64,000 nt of DNA, from assembly GCA_002368175.1 (NCBI GenBank), contig AP018172.1:8435001-8499000 (forward strand), given 5' to 3'. Shown here in pieces: positions 35,972-45,286 of the stretch. The notes beneath the pieces were generated by a model, which saw only the letters and a list, made by a program, of their open reading frames with translations, had not been told where the DNA came from and searched no databases. This stretch comes from Calothrix sp. NIES-2098. Lineage in GTDB: Bacteria > Cyanobacteriota > Cyanobacteriia > Cyanobacteriales > Nostocaceae. Made by a program: the position numbers and the translations under genes. Every line of letters starts with the position of its first letter. The first letter of the stretch is position 1.

Positions 35972-36288
35972 TGAGAAACATCAACAATCTATTCGGAACT
36001 TTTATGTATCGTCTTTTTCGTAAATATCATCGTTGGTTAGCAATTGTGTGTGCGCTACCGTTACTGCTGACAGTCATGACTGGTATGACTTTTACAATTG
36101 CTAAAGCTTTACATCAACGCCAATTAGCGGGTTTTCTGATCCACTTGCACACGCTGGAAATTTTTGGACTGGATGGGATTTTCCCGATTATTAACGGACT
36201 TGGCTTACTGGGATTGCTAATTACCGGAATTTACATGACAAGTTTATTTCGAGAGCGACGCTTTCCCCCGAATTCGCTTGACCTTTAA
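35971..36288 (+). CDS. Small PepSY-associated membrane protein
   Basis: 105 residues from the ATG at 35971, whose first base is shared with the dioxygenase stop (TGATG overlap). Two membrane helices: residues about 20-45 after FRKYHRWLAIVCALPLLL and about 66-90 (FPIINGLGLLGLLITGIYM). The RKYHRWLAIV...LTVMTGM wording matches the PepSY-associated TM helix family, which is often part of iron or redox membrane systems. A domain that short lacks the periplasmic PepSY portion. Translational coupling suggests it works with the dioxygenase, perhaps as a membrane anchor or electron-transfer partner; that is inference. Confidence 0.7.
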   Translation: MRNINNLFGTFMYRLFRKYHRWLAIVCALPLLLTVMTGMTFTIAKALHQRQLAGFLIHLHTLEIFGLDGIFPIINGLGLLGLLITGIYMTSLFRERRFPPNSLDL

Positions 36289-36413
36289 CGAGCATCAAAG
36301 AAGTAGGGTACTAAGCACAAAAATTACAAAACTGTAATCCGCAAGCAGAGTGAACTGTAATTTTAAGTGAGTTAAATCAAAAACATCAACAATCTAACTT
36401 CTGGGGGATGACT

Positions 36414-37160
36414 ATGAATATTAATAAAGCAGTAATCTTAACAGCAATTTCTGTTCTGGCTGGCACATTTGGTCTGAATTCGCTGAATCAGGTAAATGCT
36501 GCTAATCCATCTTATCGGCTCGCCCAAGCTTCACAACGGCCTAACCAACCACAAGACCAACAAGACGGACAGCGGCGACCACCTCATCCTGATTTTGCAG
36601 CAGCAGCGGCGAAGTTAGGTGTCACCGAACAACAGTTAAAAGATGCGCTAGGAGTACCTGCTAATCCTCCAAGCCAAGGTCAGAGAAATCAGCGTCCGCC
36701 TCGTCCTGATTTTGCAGCAGCAGCAACGAAGTTGGGTGTCACCGAACAAAAGTTAAAAGATGCGTTGGGAGTACCTGCTAATCCTCCAAATGAAGGTGAC
36801 AGAAGTCAAGGTCAGAGAAATCGAGGTGATAGAAGCCAAGGTCAGAGAAATCGAGGTGACAGAAGTCAAGGTGACAGAGGTGACAGAAGCCAAGGTGACA
36901 GAAATCAGCGTCCGCCTCGCCCCGATTTTCAAGCAGCGGCGGCAAAGTTAGGTGTCAGCGAACAACAGTTAAAGGATGCGCTGGGAGTACCTGCTAATCC
37001 CCCAAGTGAAGGTGAGGGAAATCAGCGTCCGCCTCGCCCTGACTTTCAAGCAGCGGCGGCAAAGTTAGGTGTCAGCGAACAACAATTAAAGGATGCGCTG
37101 GGTGTTCCAGATCGTCCTCCAAGTGAAGACGATCTCCAAGAGCCTCCTGCAAACAGATAG
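36414..37160 (+). CDS. Secreted repeat protein with four (AAKLGV-EQQLKDALGVP) units
   Basis: 248 residues from the ATG at 36414, chosen because GGGGG lies six bases upstream; an in-frame ATG two codons earlier is too close to it. A signal peptide (NINKAVILTAISVLAGTFG, cleavage near NAA) is followed by four modules beginning PPRPDFAAAAAKLGV and TEQQLKDALGVPANPP at about 62, 97, 172 and 207. A Gly/Asp/Arg-rich spacer (about 128-165: GDRSQGQRNRG repeated) separates modules two and three. The same AAKLGV-xxQLKDALG motif is found in many secreted bacterial proteins of unknown function. Repeat units share long DNA identities, so recent duplication is likely. A strong terminator follows. Confidence 0.75.
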   Translation: MNINKAVILTAISVLAGTFGLNSLNQVNAANPSYRLAQASQRPNQPQDQQDGQRRPPHPDFAAAAAKLGVTEQQLKDALGVPANPPSQGQRNQRPPRPDFAAAATKLGVTEQKLKDALGVPANPPNEGDRSQGQRNRGDRSQGQRNRGDRSQGDRGDRSQGDRNQRPPRPDFQAAAAKLGVSEQQLKDALGVPANPPSEGEGNQRPPRPDFQAAAAKLGVSEQQLKDALGVPDRPPSEDDLQEPPANR

Positions 37161-37193
37161 TTTAGTAATCAACTGATGCAATAAAAAGAGGAG

Positions 37194-37214
37194 GCAGGAA
37201 ACGAGTTTTCCTGC
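37194..37214 (+). terminator. Rho-independent terminator after the repeat protein
   Basis: Stem GCAGGAAA / TTTCCTGC with a five-base loop, extended by weaker AGAGGAG/CTTCTCT pairing, followed by ATATGTTTTTGTTTTTTT. It lies about 34 bases after the stop codon on the same strand. Confidence 0.8.
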
Positions 37215-37305
37215 TTCTCTATATGTTTTTGTTTTTTTAAACGCACAGGAACTTAGAGTCAGCGCGGAGGGACACAAAGTGTTTCTGAAGAAAATTTGCT
37301 AAGAA

Positions 37306-39138
37306 TTAATACAATACGGGTAATGTAAACCAAAATGTTGCTCCGGTTGAGGATGAACTATTCACACCAATTTCGCCACCGTGAGCTTGGATAATTTGCT
37401 TACACAGATACAATCCCAAGCCTAGACTTACAGAATTGCGGGTGCTAGTACCTCGGTAGTATAAGTCAAAAAGTCTTTCGCTTTGTTGTTGACTGATTCC
37501 GACACCGTTATCACCGACTGTACAATAAATCATTTTTCCCTGAAGCGTGGCGTTAATTGTTAAGACTAAACCAGGGGGATTGTGTTTAATCGCATTGGCA
37601 ATTAGGTTAGAAAATACTCGCCATAGTTGCGTCGGGTCGGCATTGATTTCAGGTAAATCTGCGGTAACATAATTTGTCAGGGTGGCTTGGTTTTCTGCTA
37701 GCATCGGTTCTAAATCTGCGATCGCGGCTTCAACAACTGTATGTAATTGCACGGGTTGAAGTTGTAATACTATTCCCTGCACCTCACCTACATGAGCTTC
37801 TAGTAAGGAATTAATCAAATTGAGTTGGCGATCGCTACTTTTGACCATCCGTTCTAAAATCGATCGGGAAATTGTAATTTCACTGTCTGGGTTTGCTAGC
37901 AAGTTTTTCAGCACCATTAAAGTCCCAAGTACTGGGTTGCGTAAATCGTGAGAAACTGCATGGAAAAATACTCGCAGTGCTTCTTCTGCTTGCTTCCGCT
38001 TGGTGATGTCTTCAGTTAATCCCTCGTAGTAAAGCAGATTTCCCCGTTCGTCGCGCACTGCGTAGGCTTTTTCCGAAATCCAGACAATGCTTCCGTCTCG
38101 GCGATAAATTTGGGATTCAAATTCGGAGATGCTGCCATACTTTTCAATTAAGCGGACAAATTCGGCTCGACGGTTGGGGTCAACATATAATTGATGTTCA
38201 ATATCCGTGAAGTTAGCTGTTACTTCTTCAGGTGATGAATAACCATAAATTTTTGCTAAGGCTGGATTAGCTGTAATGTACTTGCCATCAAGGCTACTCT
38301 GGAAAATACCTTCAACTGCGTTTTCAAAGATACTGCGATATTTAGCTTCTGCAACTTTGAGTTTTTGATAAGCAGATTCTAATTCTCTATGAGCATAAAA
38401 ATCCGAGCGTTGGAGGCGATCGTAAAGGTAAACACCCATGTCACAAATAGCACATACCCAAAAAACATATAAGATAAATGTCACATTATAGATTTCTGGG
38501 TGTTCGGGTATGGGTGTTTTTAAACCAAGTACTGTATTGACACCAAAATAGTAAATTAGCAAACCCACCTGCGACATCAGGTGCAAACGCCAGCAAACGG
38601 GGATAAATGTGGCTTGGCTCAAAAATAATAGCGACCAAGCTAAAGTATCAGGTAGGGCGAAGCCTTTGATAGTAGCAAAAAACTGCGTTCCTAGGCTTAT
38701 TGACCAAGATGACCCCAAAAATAACAATCCGGGATGACGCTGACCCAACGGAGTTTTATGCAAGATAAAACAGATCAGTAGAGTCAGGAACATAGCAAGA
38801 TTGATGAATAGTCCCTGCGTTCTCAAGGACTCTGGTATTTTTTCAAACTCCTTTAAGGGGAAAAATAGGTCATAAATATTGCGCAAAGTGAAGGTCAACA
38901 AGCAGATCAAGGCTAGTAATAACCACAACTGCAATCTCTCCCACAAAAAGCGGTGTCTAGCAGCTAGCCACTCTGAATCGTGAACACAACTTTTAGCAAC
39001 AGCAGATGTTTTATCTGATGTTGATGCTCTAAAGGCTTTCTTACCCCAGTTTTGCAGTGTTCTCAATAAGTTAGCCATTAACTTCTTACCAACTGTACCC
39101 ATAGCATCCCAGGTGTTTCCCTGTTTCCAGACTGCCAT
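37306..39138 (-). CDS. Membrane-bound PAS histidine kinase
   Basis: 610 residues. An N-terminal membrane region (about 65-250, six or seven helices) serves as anchor or sensor. It is followed by a helix linking to one PAS domain (about 265-385, EAKYRSIFENAVEGIFQSS then the PAC segment SEFESQIYRRDGSIVWISE), the dimerisation/phosphoacceptor domain with HAVSHDLRNPVLGTLMVLKN (His at about 394), and a HATPase domain ending in DNGVGIS (G1) and LGLGLYLCKQIIQAHGG (G2). All key residues are intact, so it is a working kinase on paper. No response regulator is adjacent. It is closely related in the DHp domain to the next minus-strand kinase (39281-41755), a probable duplication. Confidence 0.92.
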   Translation of the reverse strand: MAVWKQGNTWDAMGTVGKKLMANLLRTLQNWGKKAFRASTSDKTSAVAKSCVHDSEWLAARHRFLWERLQLWLLLALICLLTFTLRNIYDLFFPLKEFEKIPESLRTQGLFINLAMFLTLLICFILHKTPLGQRHPGLLFLGSSWSISLGTQFFATIKGFALPDTLAWSLLFLSQATFIPVCWRLHLMSQVGLLIYYFGVNTVLGLKTPIPEHPEIYNVTFILYVFWVCAICDMGVYLYDRLQRSDFYAHRELESAYQKLKVAEAKYRSIFENAVEGIFQSSLDGKYITANPALAKIYGYSSPEEVTANFTDIEHQLYVDPNRRAEFVRLIEKYGSISEFESQIYRRDGSIVWISEKAYAVRDERGNLLYYEGLTEDITKRKQAEEALRVFFHAVSHDLRNPVLGTLMVLKNLLANPDSEITISRSILERMVKSSDRQLNLINSLLEAHVGEVQGIVLQLQPVQLHTVVEAAIADLEPMLAENQATLTNYVTADLPEINADPTQLWRVFSNLIANAIKHNPPGLVLTINATLQGKMIYCTVGDNGVGISQQQSERLFDLYYRGTSTRNSVSLGLGLYLCKQIIQAHGGEIGVNSSSSTGATFWFTLPVLY

Positions 39139-39280
39139 AACACCTTGAGATTTGGACGGTAATTTATCAATATGGTTGTGTGAAGGGAGAATCCTAATTT
39201 GAAAATTTTATGCTGGGCAATGGTTTACCTTCGCGATCGCTCGAAAAGAAGTTACAAAAATCGTCTTTAATTACGAATTA

Positions 39281-41755
39281 TCACGCTGGAGTTGCCAAGG
39301 GCAATGTGAACCAAAAAGTTAATCCGCGCTTGCGGTGACTAATAATACCAATCTCGCCACCATGTGCTTGAATAACTTGCCGACTCAGATACATTTTTAA
39401 AGCAATACTAGTAGAACAACAAGCTTGTGGCTCAGGGACATATAAATCGAAAAGGCGATCGCACTCTAGTTTGCTCATGGTGACACCATTGTCTTGAATT
39501 TCAGTGCGAATTTTGTCACCTTCAACTTTGCTTTTTAGGGTAAAACTTAATCCTGGTGGGTTATTTTGCAAGCAATAAGTAAATATATTTGCCAGAACCT
39601 TTTGCAACTTCGTGGGATCTGCCATTACCAATGGTAAATCGTCCCGCACTAAGTTATTCAAAGTTGCTTGATTTTGGTCGAGCATCGGCTGTAAGTATTT
39701 GATGATACAGCCCAGCATGGTATTAAAGTGTACCAATTCGCGGCGGAGAGGAATTCCTTGACCTTCGCAGTTATGAATTTCTAGCAATGAATCAATCATC
39801 CCTAATTGACGGTCATTACCTTGAATCATGCGTTCAATCACTGAACGCGACACGGGGATTTGAGATTGGTCGGTTTCTTGACTCTGTTGCTGAGTTTTGA
39901 GCAAATTCTTTAGCACCATTAAGTTCCCCATAACCGCAGTCCGCAAATCATGGGCTATGGTATGCAACACTACATCTTTGACACGTTGCATTCCTTCTAG
40001 TTCCTGCATTTTCTGTTGTAGTTGGGCGGTGCGTTCTTCTACCTGGCGTTCTAAATTAGTATTAAGTGCTGCGAGTTCTTGATAAAGTCGAGCTTGCTCA
40101 ATTGCGATTGCTAACTGTTCTGACATTTGCTGTAGGAGATCGATTTCTATACCTTGCCATTGACGCGGCCCTGAACATTGATTAGCAATTAAAGCTCCAT
40201 ACAATTCGTTATTGAGCATAATTGGTACAGCCAAGGTAGCCCGTGTCTGGAAGTGTTGATAATGTGCTTTTATTTTGGGCGATAAAATTATTTTGTTAAC
40301 ATCTTCAACTAAACGCACGCGATTAGTTGTGAGGAGAGATTTTAATTCCTGAAGATAAGTTTCATCCTCTGTCGTCCAACCTAAGACAGGAGGATATTTG
40401 GGATCTACTGATTCAGCAACAGCTTTTGCTATCAGTTGGGGATCGTTGAGACCAATAAAAACCCGATCTGCTTGCAAAAATTGCCGCACTTCGGTAACAG
40501 TAGTTTGGAGTATTTGGTTTAGGTCGAGGGAAGACCGAATTCGTGCTAGGGTTTCTGTCAACAGGCGATCGCGCTGTGCGGAAAGCCGCAATTGCGCTTC
40601 TACCTGCTTGCGTTCTGTAATGTCGTGAGTAACGGCGAGAATGCAGGGGACGTTATCTAGATCGATGATTTCTGCGGAAACCAAAGCTGTAACTAGCTTT
40701 CCAGACTTGGAGCGAAAATCTACTTCCAAATTCCGCACCAAACCGGAAGTTCGCAACTCCTGCAATAATTTCATGCGATCGCTTTTGCTTACCCACATAT
40801 TTAACTCAAAAGCAGTGCGACCGATCGCTTCTTCTCGCTCGTACTCTGAAAGAATTACAAAACTATCGTTAACTTCTATGTAGCGTCCTTCTTGCAGGGT
40901 GCTGAGGCTGATCGGATTGGGACTGCAACGAAAAGCTTTAGCATACTTTTGGGCTAGGCTTTGCAATTTAGCTTCTGCTTGTTTGCGTTCTGTAATATCT
41001 CGAACAATTGCTAAAACTTCATCTGTACCGCTAACAACTAACCGCGCTTCATAATCTCGCATTCCCAAAGGCGTCGCTAGCTGATATTCACAAGTTTGCA
41101 AATTGTCCGAATCCAAAGTTTTGGCGATCGCTTCTTGGCTAATTGCAACCACATCACTTGGTAATAAATCTTGTATATGTTTCCCAACTATTTCTTCTTT
41201 AGAAAGCACAATATTTGCGCCATCGCCCTTCAAATCTAGATATTCACCATCACGACTCAGGCGAAACATCAAATCGGGAATTGCAGCTAAAATTGCTTTA
41301 TAGCGCATCTCACTGTGGCGCAATTTTTCTTCTGCTTGTTTGCGGTCTGTAATATCCATCACCAAACCCTCCCAAAGCAGGTCGCCATTAGCTTGTTGTT
41401 CTAGTTGGGAAGCGCCTTGAATCCACTTGATTTTGCCACTTGGGGTAATAATCCGACCTTCCCAACGCCAAGGTGATAAACTAGCTTTAGCCACAGCAAC
41501 AGATTCATTTAAAGCTGTGACATCCTGTGGATGAACCAGTTTGTTAAGTACCTGCATATCTGCCACGATCGCTTCTGGTTCTAACTCATATAATTCTCGA
41601 CAACCAGAACTCACGTAAAGAACAAGCTGGGAACCATCCTGGCGTTGCAGGACTTGAAAAATCATCCCTGGTAAATTTGCGGCAATTTTTTCCAACAGAG
41701 TCGCAGTCCCCTGAGGAAAATCTGGTTTATGCAGTAATTTTACAGTTTCATCCAC
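39281..41755 (-). CDS. Multi-PAS/GAF histidine kinase with degenerate ATPase domain
   Basis: 824 residues, starting at a GTG (41755), cytoplasmic. Three PAS domains (about 20-140, 145-260, 270-385), a GAF domain (about 395-550), a coiled coil (565-605) and the phosphoacceptor helix TIAHDLRTAVMGNLMVLKN. The ATPase region is decayed: the G1 box reads DNGVTM instead of DNGxG, and the G2 position reads STSIALKMYLSRQ instead of GxGLGLYLSRQ. ATP binding is therefore doubtful. A role as a signalling scaffold or phosphatase, or dependence on another kinase, is possible. The neighbouring kinase shares its DHp wording and is intact, so it may act in trans. The GAF domain has no obvious chromophore Cys in the usual position. 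Confidence 0.88.
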   Translation of the reverse strand: MDETVKLLHKPDFPQGTATLLEKIAANLPGMIFQVLQRQDGSQLVLYVSSGCRELYELEPEAIVADMQVLNKLVHPQDVTALNESVAVAKASLSPWRWEGRIITPSGKIKWIQGASQLEQQANGDLLWEGLVMDITDRKQAEEKLRHSEMRYKAILAAIPDLMFRLSRDGEYLDLKGDGANIVLSKEEIVGKHIQDLLPSDVVAISQEAIAKTLDSDNLQTCEYQLATPLGMRDYEARLVVSGTDEVLAIVRDITERKQAEAKLQSLAQKYAKAFRCSPNPISLSTLQEGRYIEVNDSFVILSEYEREEAIGRTAFELNMWVSKSDRMKLLQELRTSGLVRNLEVDFRSKSGKLVTALVSAEIIDLDNVPCILAVTHDITERKQVEAQLRLSAQRDRLLTETLARIRSSLDLNQILQTTVTEVRQFLQADRVFIGLNDPQLIAKAVAESVDPKYPPVLGWTTEDETYLQELKSLLTTNRVRLVEDVNKIILSPKIKAHYQHFQTRATLAVPIMLNNELYGALIANQCSGPRQWQGIEIDLLQQMSEQLAIAIEQARLYQELAALNTNLERQVEERTAQLQQKMQELEGMQRVKDVVLHTIAHDLRTAVMGNLMVLKNLLKTQQQSQETDQSQIPVSRSVIERMIQGNDRQLGMIDSLLEIHNCEGQGIPLRRELVHFNTMLGCIIKYLQPMLDQNQATLNNLVRDDLPLVMADPTKLQKVLANIFTYCLQNNPPGLSFTLKSKVEGDKIRTEIQDNGVTMSKLECDRLFDLYVPEPQACCSTSIALKMYLSRQVIQAHGGEIGIISHRKRGLTFWFTLPLATPA

Positions 41756-41985
41756 TTTTTGTGCCTTTGCTTTGCAACCAACTGATGTATATCTCTTCTT
41801 TCAGATTAGTTCTGGTTAAGGCGATCGCATTCACCCAAACGGGTGAACAGTTGTTAGATTATGACAATATTACCTGCTATCCAATATTTTAGGAACCTAG
41901 TTTGAAAATCCTGACTAAAAAGAATCATTAACAAATCTCTGCTTTCATCTTATGTTTTAAATTTGGGATTGGCGAGTTTCTCAAT

Positions 41986-42594
41986 TTAAGATCCATAATC
42001 TAAAATTGACTTACCCAGATATTGGTTAATTTCAACTACGAAAAACTCTGCTGGTTTCATTTGCTGATTTAAGAATTCAACTACACGCTTAAGTTCAGCC
42101 GGAATCTGCGCAGCTATAAAAATAAGCCGAATCTTTACTGCTTGTAAATTGGTTGCAACTTGTTGCCAAAACCGATCTAGATTAGCATCTTGTTCTCCAA
42201 TAAGTTCTATTAATAACTGTTGGGCATTTGGTTTAGTTTCAAATTGCGTGCGAATTTTTTCCAACGACCAGTAATTTACTACATTAGCTGGATAGTTGAG
42301 CATTTGATTAACTATTTCTCGTTTTATGGGAGTACGATCGTCACGTTTCACTTTTACTAAGGTAGGAATTCCATTCTGGTCGAGGAACAAACGATCTAAC
42401 GTCCAAAATCCACTGCTGTCTTCTGCATTTGGGATTATTTCTGGCTGCGAAACTAACAGCCAGTTTTTCGGTAAAGCACTATTTATCTGTTCGTCAGCTA
42501 CCAACTTTTGTAATAAAGCTTCTGAAATATCTGTTTTTTGTGTTAGTTCTGCTAGCTGACTATGCTCCTGAATTAAGTAAATATCACTACTCAT
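41986..42594 (-). CDS. PD-(D/E)XK nuclease-like protein, possibly inactive
   Basis: 202 residues. The central FLDQNGIPTLVKVKRDD segment followed by IKREIVNQMLNYPANVVNYW resembles a family with the nuclease-like core D...(E/D)xK (usual wording LVEVKR, then RREVVGQMLDYA). Here the Glu position is Lys (LVKVKR), so the catalytic pair is probably broken. The C-terminal half has a hydrophobic strand VKIRLIFIAAQIP and PAEFFVVEINQYL. The role is unknown. Isolated on the minus strand and divergent from the AlkA-like gene by 95 bases. Family attribution is by pattern only. Confidence 0.6.
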   Translation of the reverse strand: MSSDIYLIQEHSQLAELTQKTDISEALLQKLVADEQINSALPKNWLLVSQPEIIPNAEDSSGFWTLDRLFLDQNGIPTLVKVKRDDRTPIKREIVNQMLNYPANVVNYWSLEKIRTQFETKPNAQQLLIELIGEQDANLDRFWQQVATNLQAVKIRLIFIAAQIPAELKRVVEFLNQQMKPAEFFVVEINQYLGKSILDYGS

Positions 42595-42689
42595 AAAAAT
42601 TCTACCTTGGAGACCTAATTTAAGGTTCCCGAATTTATTAAACTGTTAACCATAACTCAGCTAGTTAGCAATATCAATTGTTGTAAAAG

Positions 42690-43379
42690 ATGAGAGAAAA
42701 AGAAACATTTCTTCAAATATCATATCGACAATCGTTAACGAATGAGACTTTTATCCATGCTTTGATAGTGCTTGCCAATATAGATAAAGATTTGGCTGAT
42801 GTTTTAGACAAATTTGGGACACCACCCATGTGGGAAAGAGAAGCGGGTTTTCCTACACTGCTGCGGATAATTCTAGAACAGCAAGTTTCCTTAGCAGCTG
42901 CCAAGGCTGTCTTTACACGTCTATGTAATGTTATTCAACCGCTAACACCAGAGACTTTTGTCACCCTTGACGATCTGCAATTAAAAGGGATTGGATTTAG
43001 TCGCCAAAAGATGCTTTATTGTCGTGAATTGGCGAATGCAATCCTGCGCGATCGCCTTGATTTAGCTCAACTGGAGACAATGGACGACATGACTATTAGA
43101 ACTGAACTAAAGCGAATCAAAGGTATTGGAGACTGGACAGTTGATATTTACTTACTCATGGCGCTACAACGTCCGGATGTCTTTCCTAAAGGAGATTTAG
43201 GAGTAATTATTGCTTTACAAAAACTCAAAGGTTTACCAACACGCCCCACACCAACAGAAATAGATGCGATCGCTCAACAATGGCGACCCTGGCGTGCAGT
43301 TGCTACTAGAATCCTCTGGCACTATTACCTCAGTGATGTTACGGCAAAGACAAAACTGAAAAATGTTGTCAACTCTTAA
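42690..43379 (+). CDS. DNA-3-methyladenine glycosylase II-like (HhH-GPD) protein
   Basis: 229 residues. Base-excision glycosylase of the HhH-GPD superfamily that flips out and removes alkylated purines. The helix-hairpin-helix is ELKRIKGIGDWTVDIYLLMAL (about 149-169) and the catalytic Asp is in VFPKGDLGVIIALQKL (about 178, following the hairpin by about 20 residues). The upstream WEREAGFPTLLRIILEQQVSLAAAKA is the usual AlkA-like opening. It lacks the N-terminal beta domain of E. coli AlkA, as expected for this shorter form. Start ATG at 42690. Convergent with the DUF4058 gene (20-base gap). Confidence 0.88.
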   Translation: MREKETFLQISYRQSLTNETFIHALIVLANIDKDLADVLDKFGTPPMWEREAGFPTLLRIILEQQVSLAAAKAVFTRLCNVIQPLTPETFVTLDDLQLKGIGFSRQKMLYCRELANAILRDRLDLAQLETMDDMTIRTELKRIKGIGDWTVDIYLLMALQRPDVFPKGDLGVIIALQKLKGLPTRPTPTEIDAIAQQWRPWRAVATRILWHYYLSDVTAKTKLKNVVNS

Positions 43380-43399
43380 CCTCTCATCCTCTGTATCAA

Positions 43400-44161
43400 T
43401 TACCTCAAGCCTTGCTCCTTCAACAAACCATCTACCCAAATAGCATCCACTTGCGGTAAAGGTGGCACAGGCTCATGGGTATAATCTATTGCCAAATCTA
43501 ATCCTGCGCGATCGTATACCCCATGTATCAATGCTTGCAAATCTAACAAAGGCTCTGTATCTCCTCGACGCAGTGGTAGCAGAAAAGATGGAACTGGTTC
43601 TTGCAAATTAAACGGATATAACTCAGCTTTGGGACGAGAGTTGCTGCGACTTACCAAAATTCGGTAACTTGTCTGAATCTCAGTCCCCAAAATCGGCATA
43701 GGTTTTCCCCCTCGTAGCAGATCAATTTCCACTAGATGAGACAAACTACCTAATACCTGTTGACGCTTCCCTTCATAAGCATTTCTCCCTTCTCCAGAAC
43801 GCTTATTTTTGGGTGAGAGAACCTCAATAACTGTGACAACTTCTCCTGTTCCTACTTCCCTAACTTCTAGGTATCCTTCCCGCACCTCTTCTGGCATAGG
43901 AACATTGACTGTAATCGGCTTAACTGATGATGTTGCAACTGCAACACTAGATAATTCTGCCTCAGTTTTTGCCAGCGATCGCCCTACGCCCACATCTTTA
44001 TTGGTTATTTTATATACTCTGTGTTTAATCGCTACTCGATACTTTGACCGTACATGAGGAGCTATGACATCAGCTATGGCTACCATCAACCAGCTATGAA
44101 CTTCTGGCCAAAGTTCAGGATTTTCGAGGTAGGGATTCATCCCCGGAAATGGCGATCGCAT
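43400..44161 (-). CDS. DUF4058 family protein
   Basis: 253 residues from the ATG at 44161, which opens the conserved SPFPGMNPYLENPELWPEVH. An upstream in-frame start would add 13 non-conserved residues. The family is common in cyanobacteria and unknown in function. Other signatures: VIEVLSPKNKRSGEGR (about 115-130), EGKRQQVLGSLSHLVEIDLLRGG and the C-terminal LDLAIDYTHEPVPPL. The V(I/V)EVLSPxNK wording resembles a PD-(D/E)XK nuclease-like core in the Uma2-type way, but no activity is established. It is 85 bases downstream of dapF on the same strand. Confidence 0.85.
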   Translation of the reverse strand: MRSPFPGMNPYLENPELWPEVHSWLMVAIADVIAPHVRSKYRVAIKHRVYKITNKDVGVGRSLAKTEAELSSVAVATSSVKPITVNVPMPEEVREGYLEVREVGTGEVVTVIEVLSPKNKRSGEGRNAYEGKRQQVLGSLSHLVEIDLLRGGKPMPILGTEIQTSYRILVSRSNSRPKAELYPFNLQEPVPSFLLPLRRGDTEPLLDLQALIHGVYDRAGLDLAIDYTHEPVPPLPQVDAIWVDGLLKEQGLR

Positions 44162-44246
44162 AGAGGTAGGATCTGATTCGCATTGCTCATATCCTACCAA
44201 ATTCGGTTTTTTGGCATGGCAGGTAAGCTACCTACCCACCAATAAA

Positions 44247-45086
44247 CTATAACTTGCCAGTAAAAACTCGCTTTGCCGGGCCAGTCATGTAAACCCGTTG
44301 GTCAATTTCAGACCATTCAATTTGTAAAGGGCCACCAGGTAACTCTACAGTTGCTGTGCGATCGCATTTTTCGGTCAACACACCAGCTACCAAAGAAGCA
44401 CAAGCACCAGTACCGCAAGCTAAGGTAATACCAGCGCCTCGTTCCCAAACCCGCATTTTCAAATAGTTACGGTTGACCACTTGAATAAATTCGGTATTTG
44501 TCCGTTGGGGGAAAGCTGGGTGATGCTCAAATTTGGGGCCGATAGTTTCCAGGGGAATTGCAGCTACATCTTCTACAAAAGTAATACAGTGGGGATTGCC
44601 CATGCTGACACAGGTGACATCCCAAGTTTTTCCCGCCACCTCTAGCGGTTGATTAATTACCTTTGTATCCACAGCACTTAAGGTAGTTGGAATTTCCCCA
44701 GCCAGTAATTTGGGCAAACCCATATCCACCTTCACTTGACCATCAGCCATCAGTTGGGGTGTAATCACACCAGCTAAAGTGTGAATGCGATATGAGTCTT
44801 TATTTCTAGATTCGCCTTCTAAATCAGCCAAAAACACGCCTAAACAGCGAATACCGTTACCACACATTTCTGGTTCTGAACCATCAGAATTAAAAATCCG
44901 CATGGTGTAGTCAGTACCGTTTTCTCCTGGCAACGCAAAAATCACACCATCAGCACCGATACCAAAATGGCGATCGCACAACTCGATTGCTTGCTCTGGA
45001 GTCACTACTGGCAAGGATGAAGCGCGATTGTCAATGAGAATGAAGTCATTCCCCAAACCGTGATACTTAGTAAATTCGATTGCCAT
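44247..45086 (-). CDS. dapF: Diaminopimelate epimerase
   Basis: 279 residues. Converts LL- to meso-diaminopimelate for lysine and peptidoglycan. N-terminal EFTKYHGLGNDFILIDN (3-19), the first catalytic Cys in EMCGNGIRCLG (about 72-82), the substrate-binding GNPHCITFV, and the second catalytic Cys in LACGTGACASL (about 223). Length and order are standard. It is divergent from hfq; the intergenic region of 200 bases contains two TTTGTC(A/C)-type heptamers and a GTCAAGAGTC repeat at about 45153-45190. Confidence 0.96.
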   Translation of the reverse strand: MAIEFTKYHGLGNDFILIDNRASSLPVVTPEQAIELCDRHFGIGADGVIFALPGENGTDYTMRIFNSDGSEPEMCGNGIRCLGVFLADLEGESRNKDSYRIHTLAGVITPQLMADGQVKVDMGLPKLLAGEIPTTLSAVDTKVINQPLEVAGKTWDVTCVSMGNPHCITFVEDVAAIPLETIGPKFEHHPAFPQRTNTEFIQVVNRNYLKMRVWERGAGITLACGTGACASLVAGVLTEKCDRTATVELPGGPLQIEWSEIDQRVYMTGPAKRVFTGKL

Positions 45087-45286
45087 TTACCCAAGGATGA
45101 ATTATCAAAGATTAGTTACTGTTGATTATGGATGAGAAATTGGGCATTTGTCCTTTGTCATTTGTCAAGAGTCAATGGTCAAGAGTCCAGCGTTAGAAGG
45201 CAACAACATTTCTTAATTTTGAATTTTGAATTGTTTGCCTCCCTTATCCCCTTTTTCTCTAATCCCTTATTAAAACATTCTGTCTT

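Noticed and set aside
36760..36951. 63-codon ORF inside the AAKLGV-repeat gene
   Set aside because: Frame-shifted reading of the Gly/Asp/Arg repeat; low complexity and no start signal.
43233..43439. 68-codon minus-strand ORF between AlkA-like and DUF4058 genes
   Set aside because: Overlaps both conserved genes and carries no motif.
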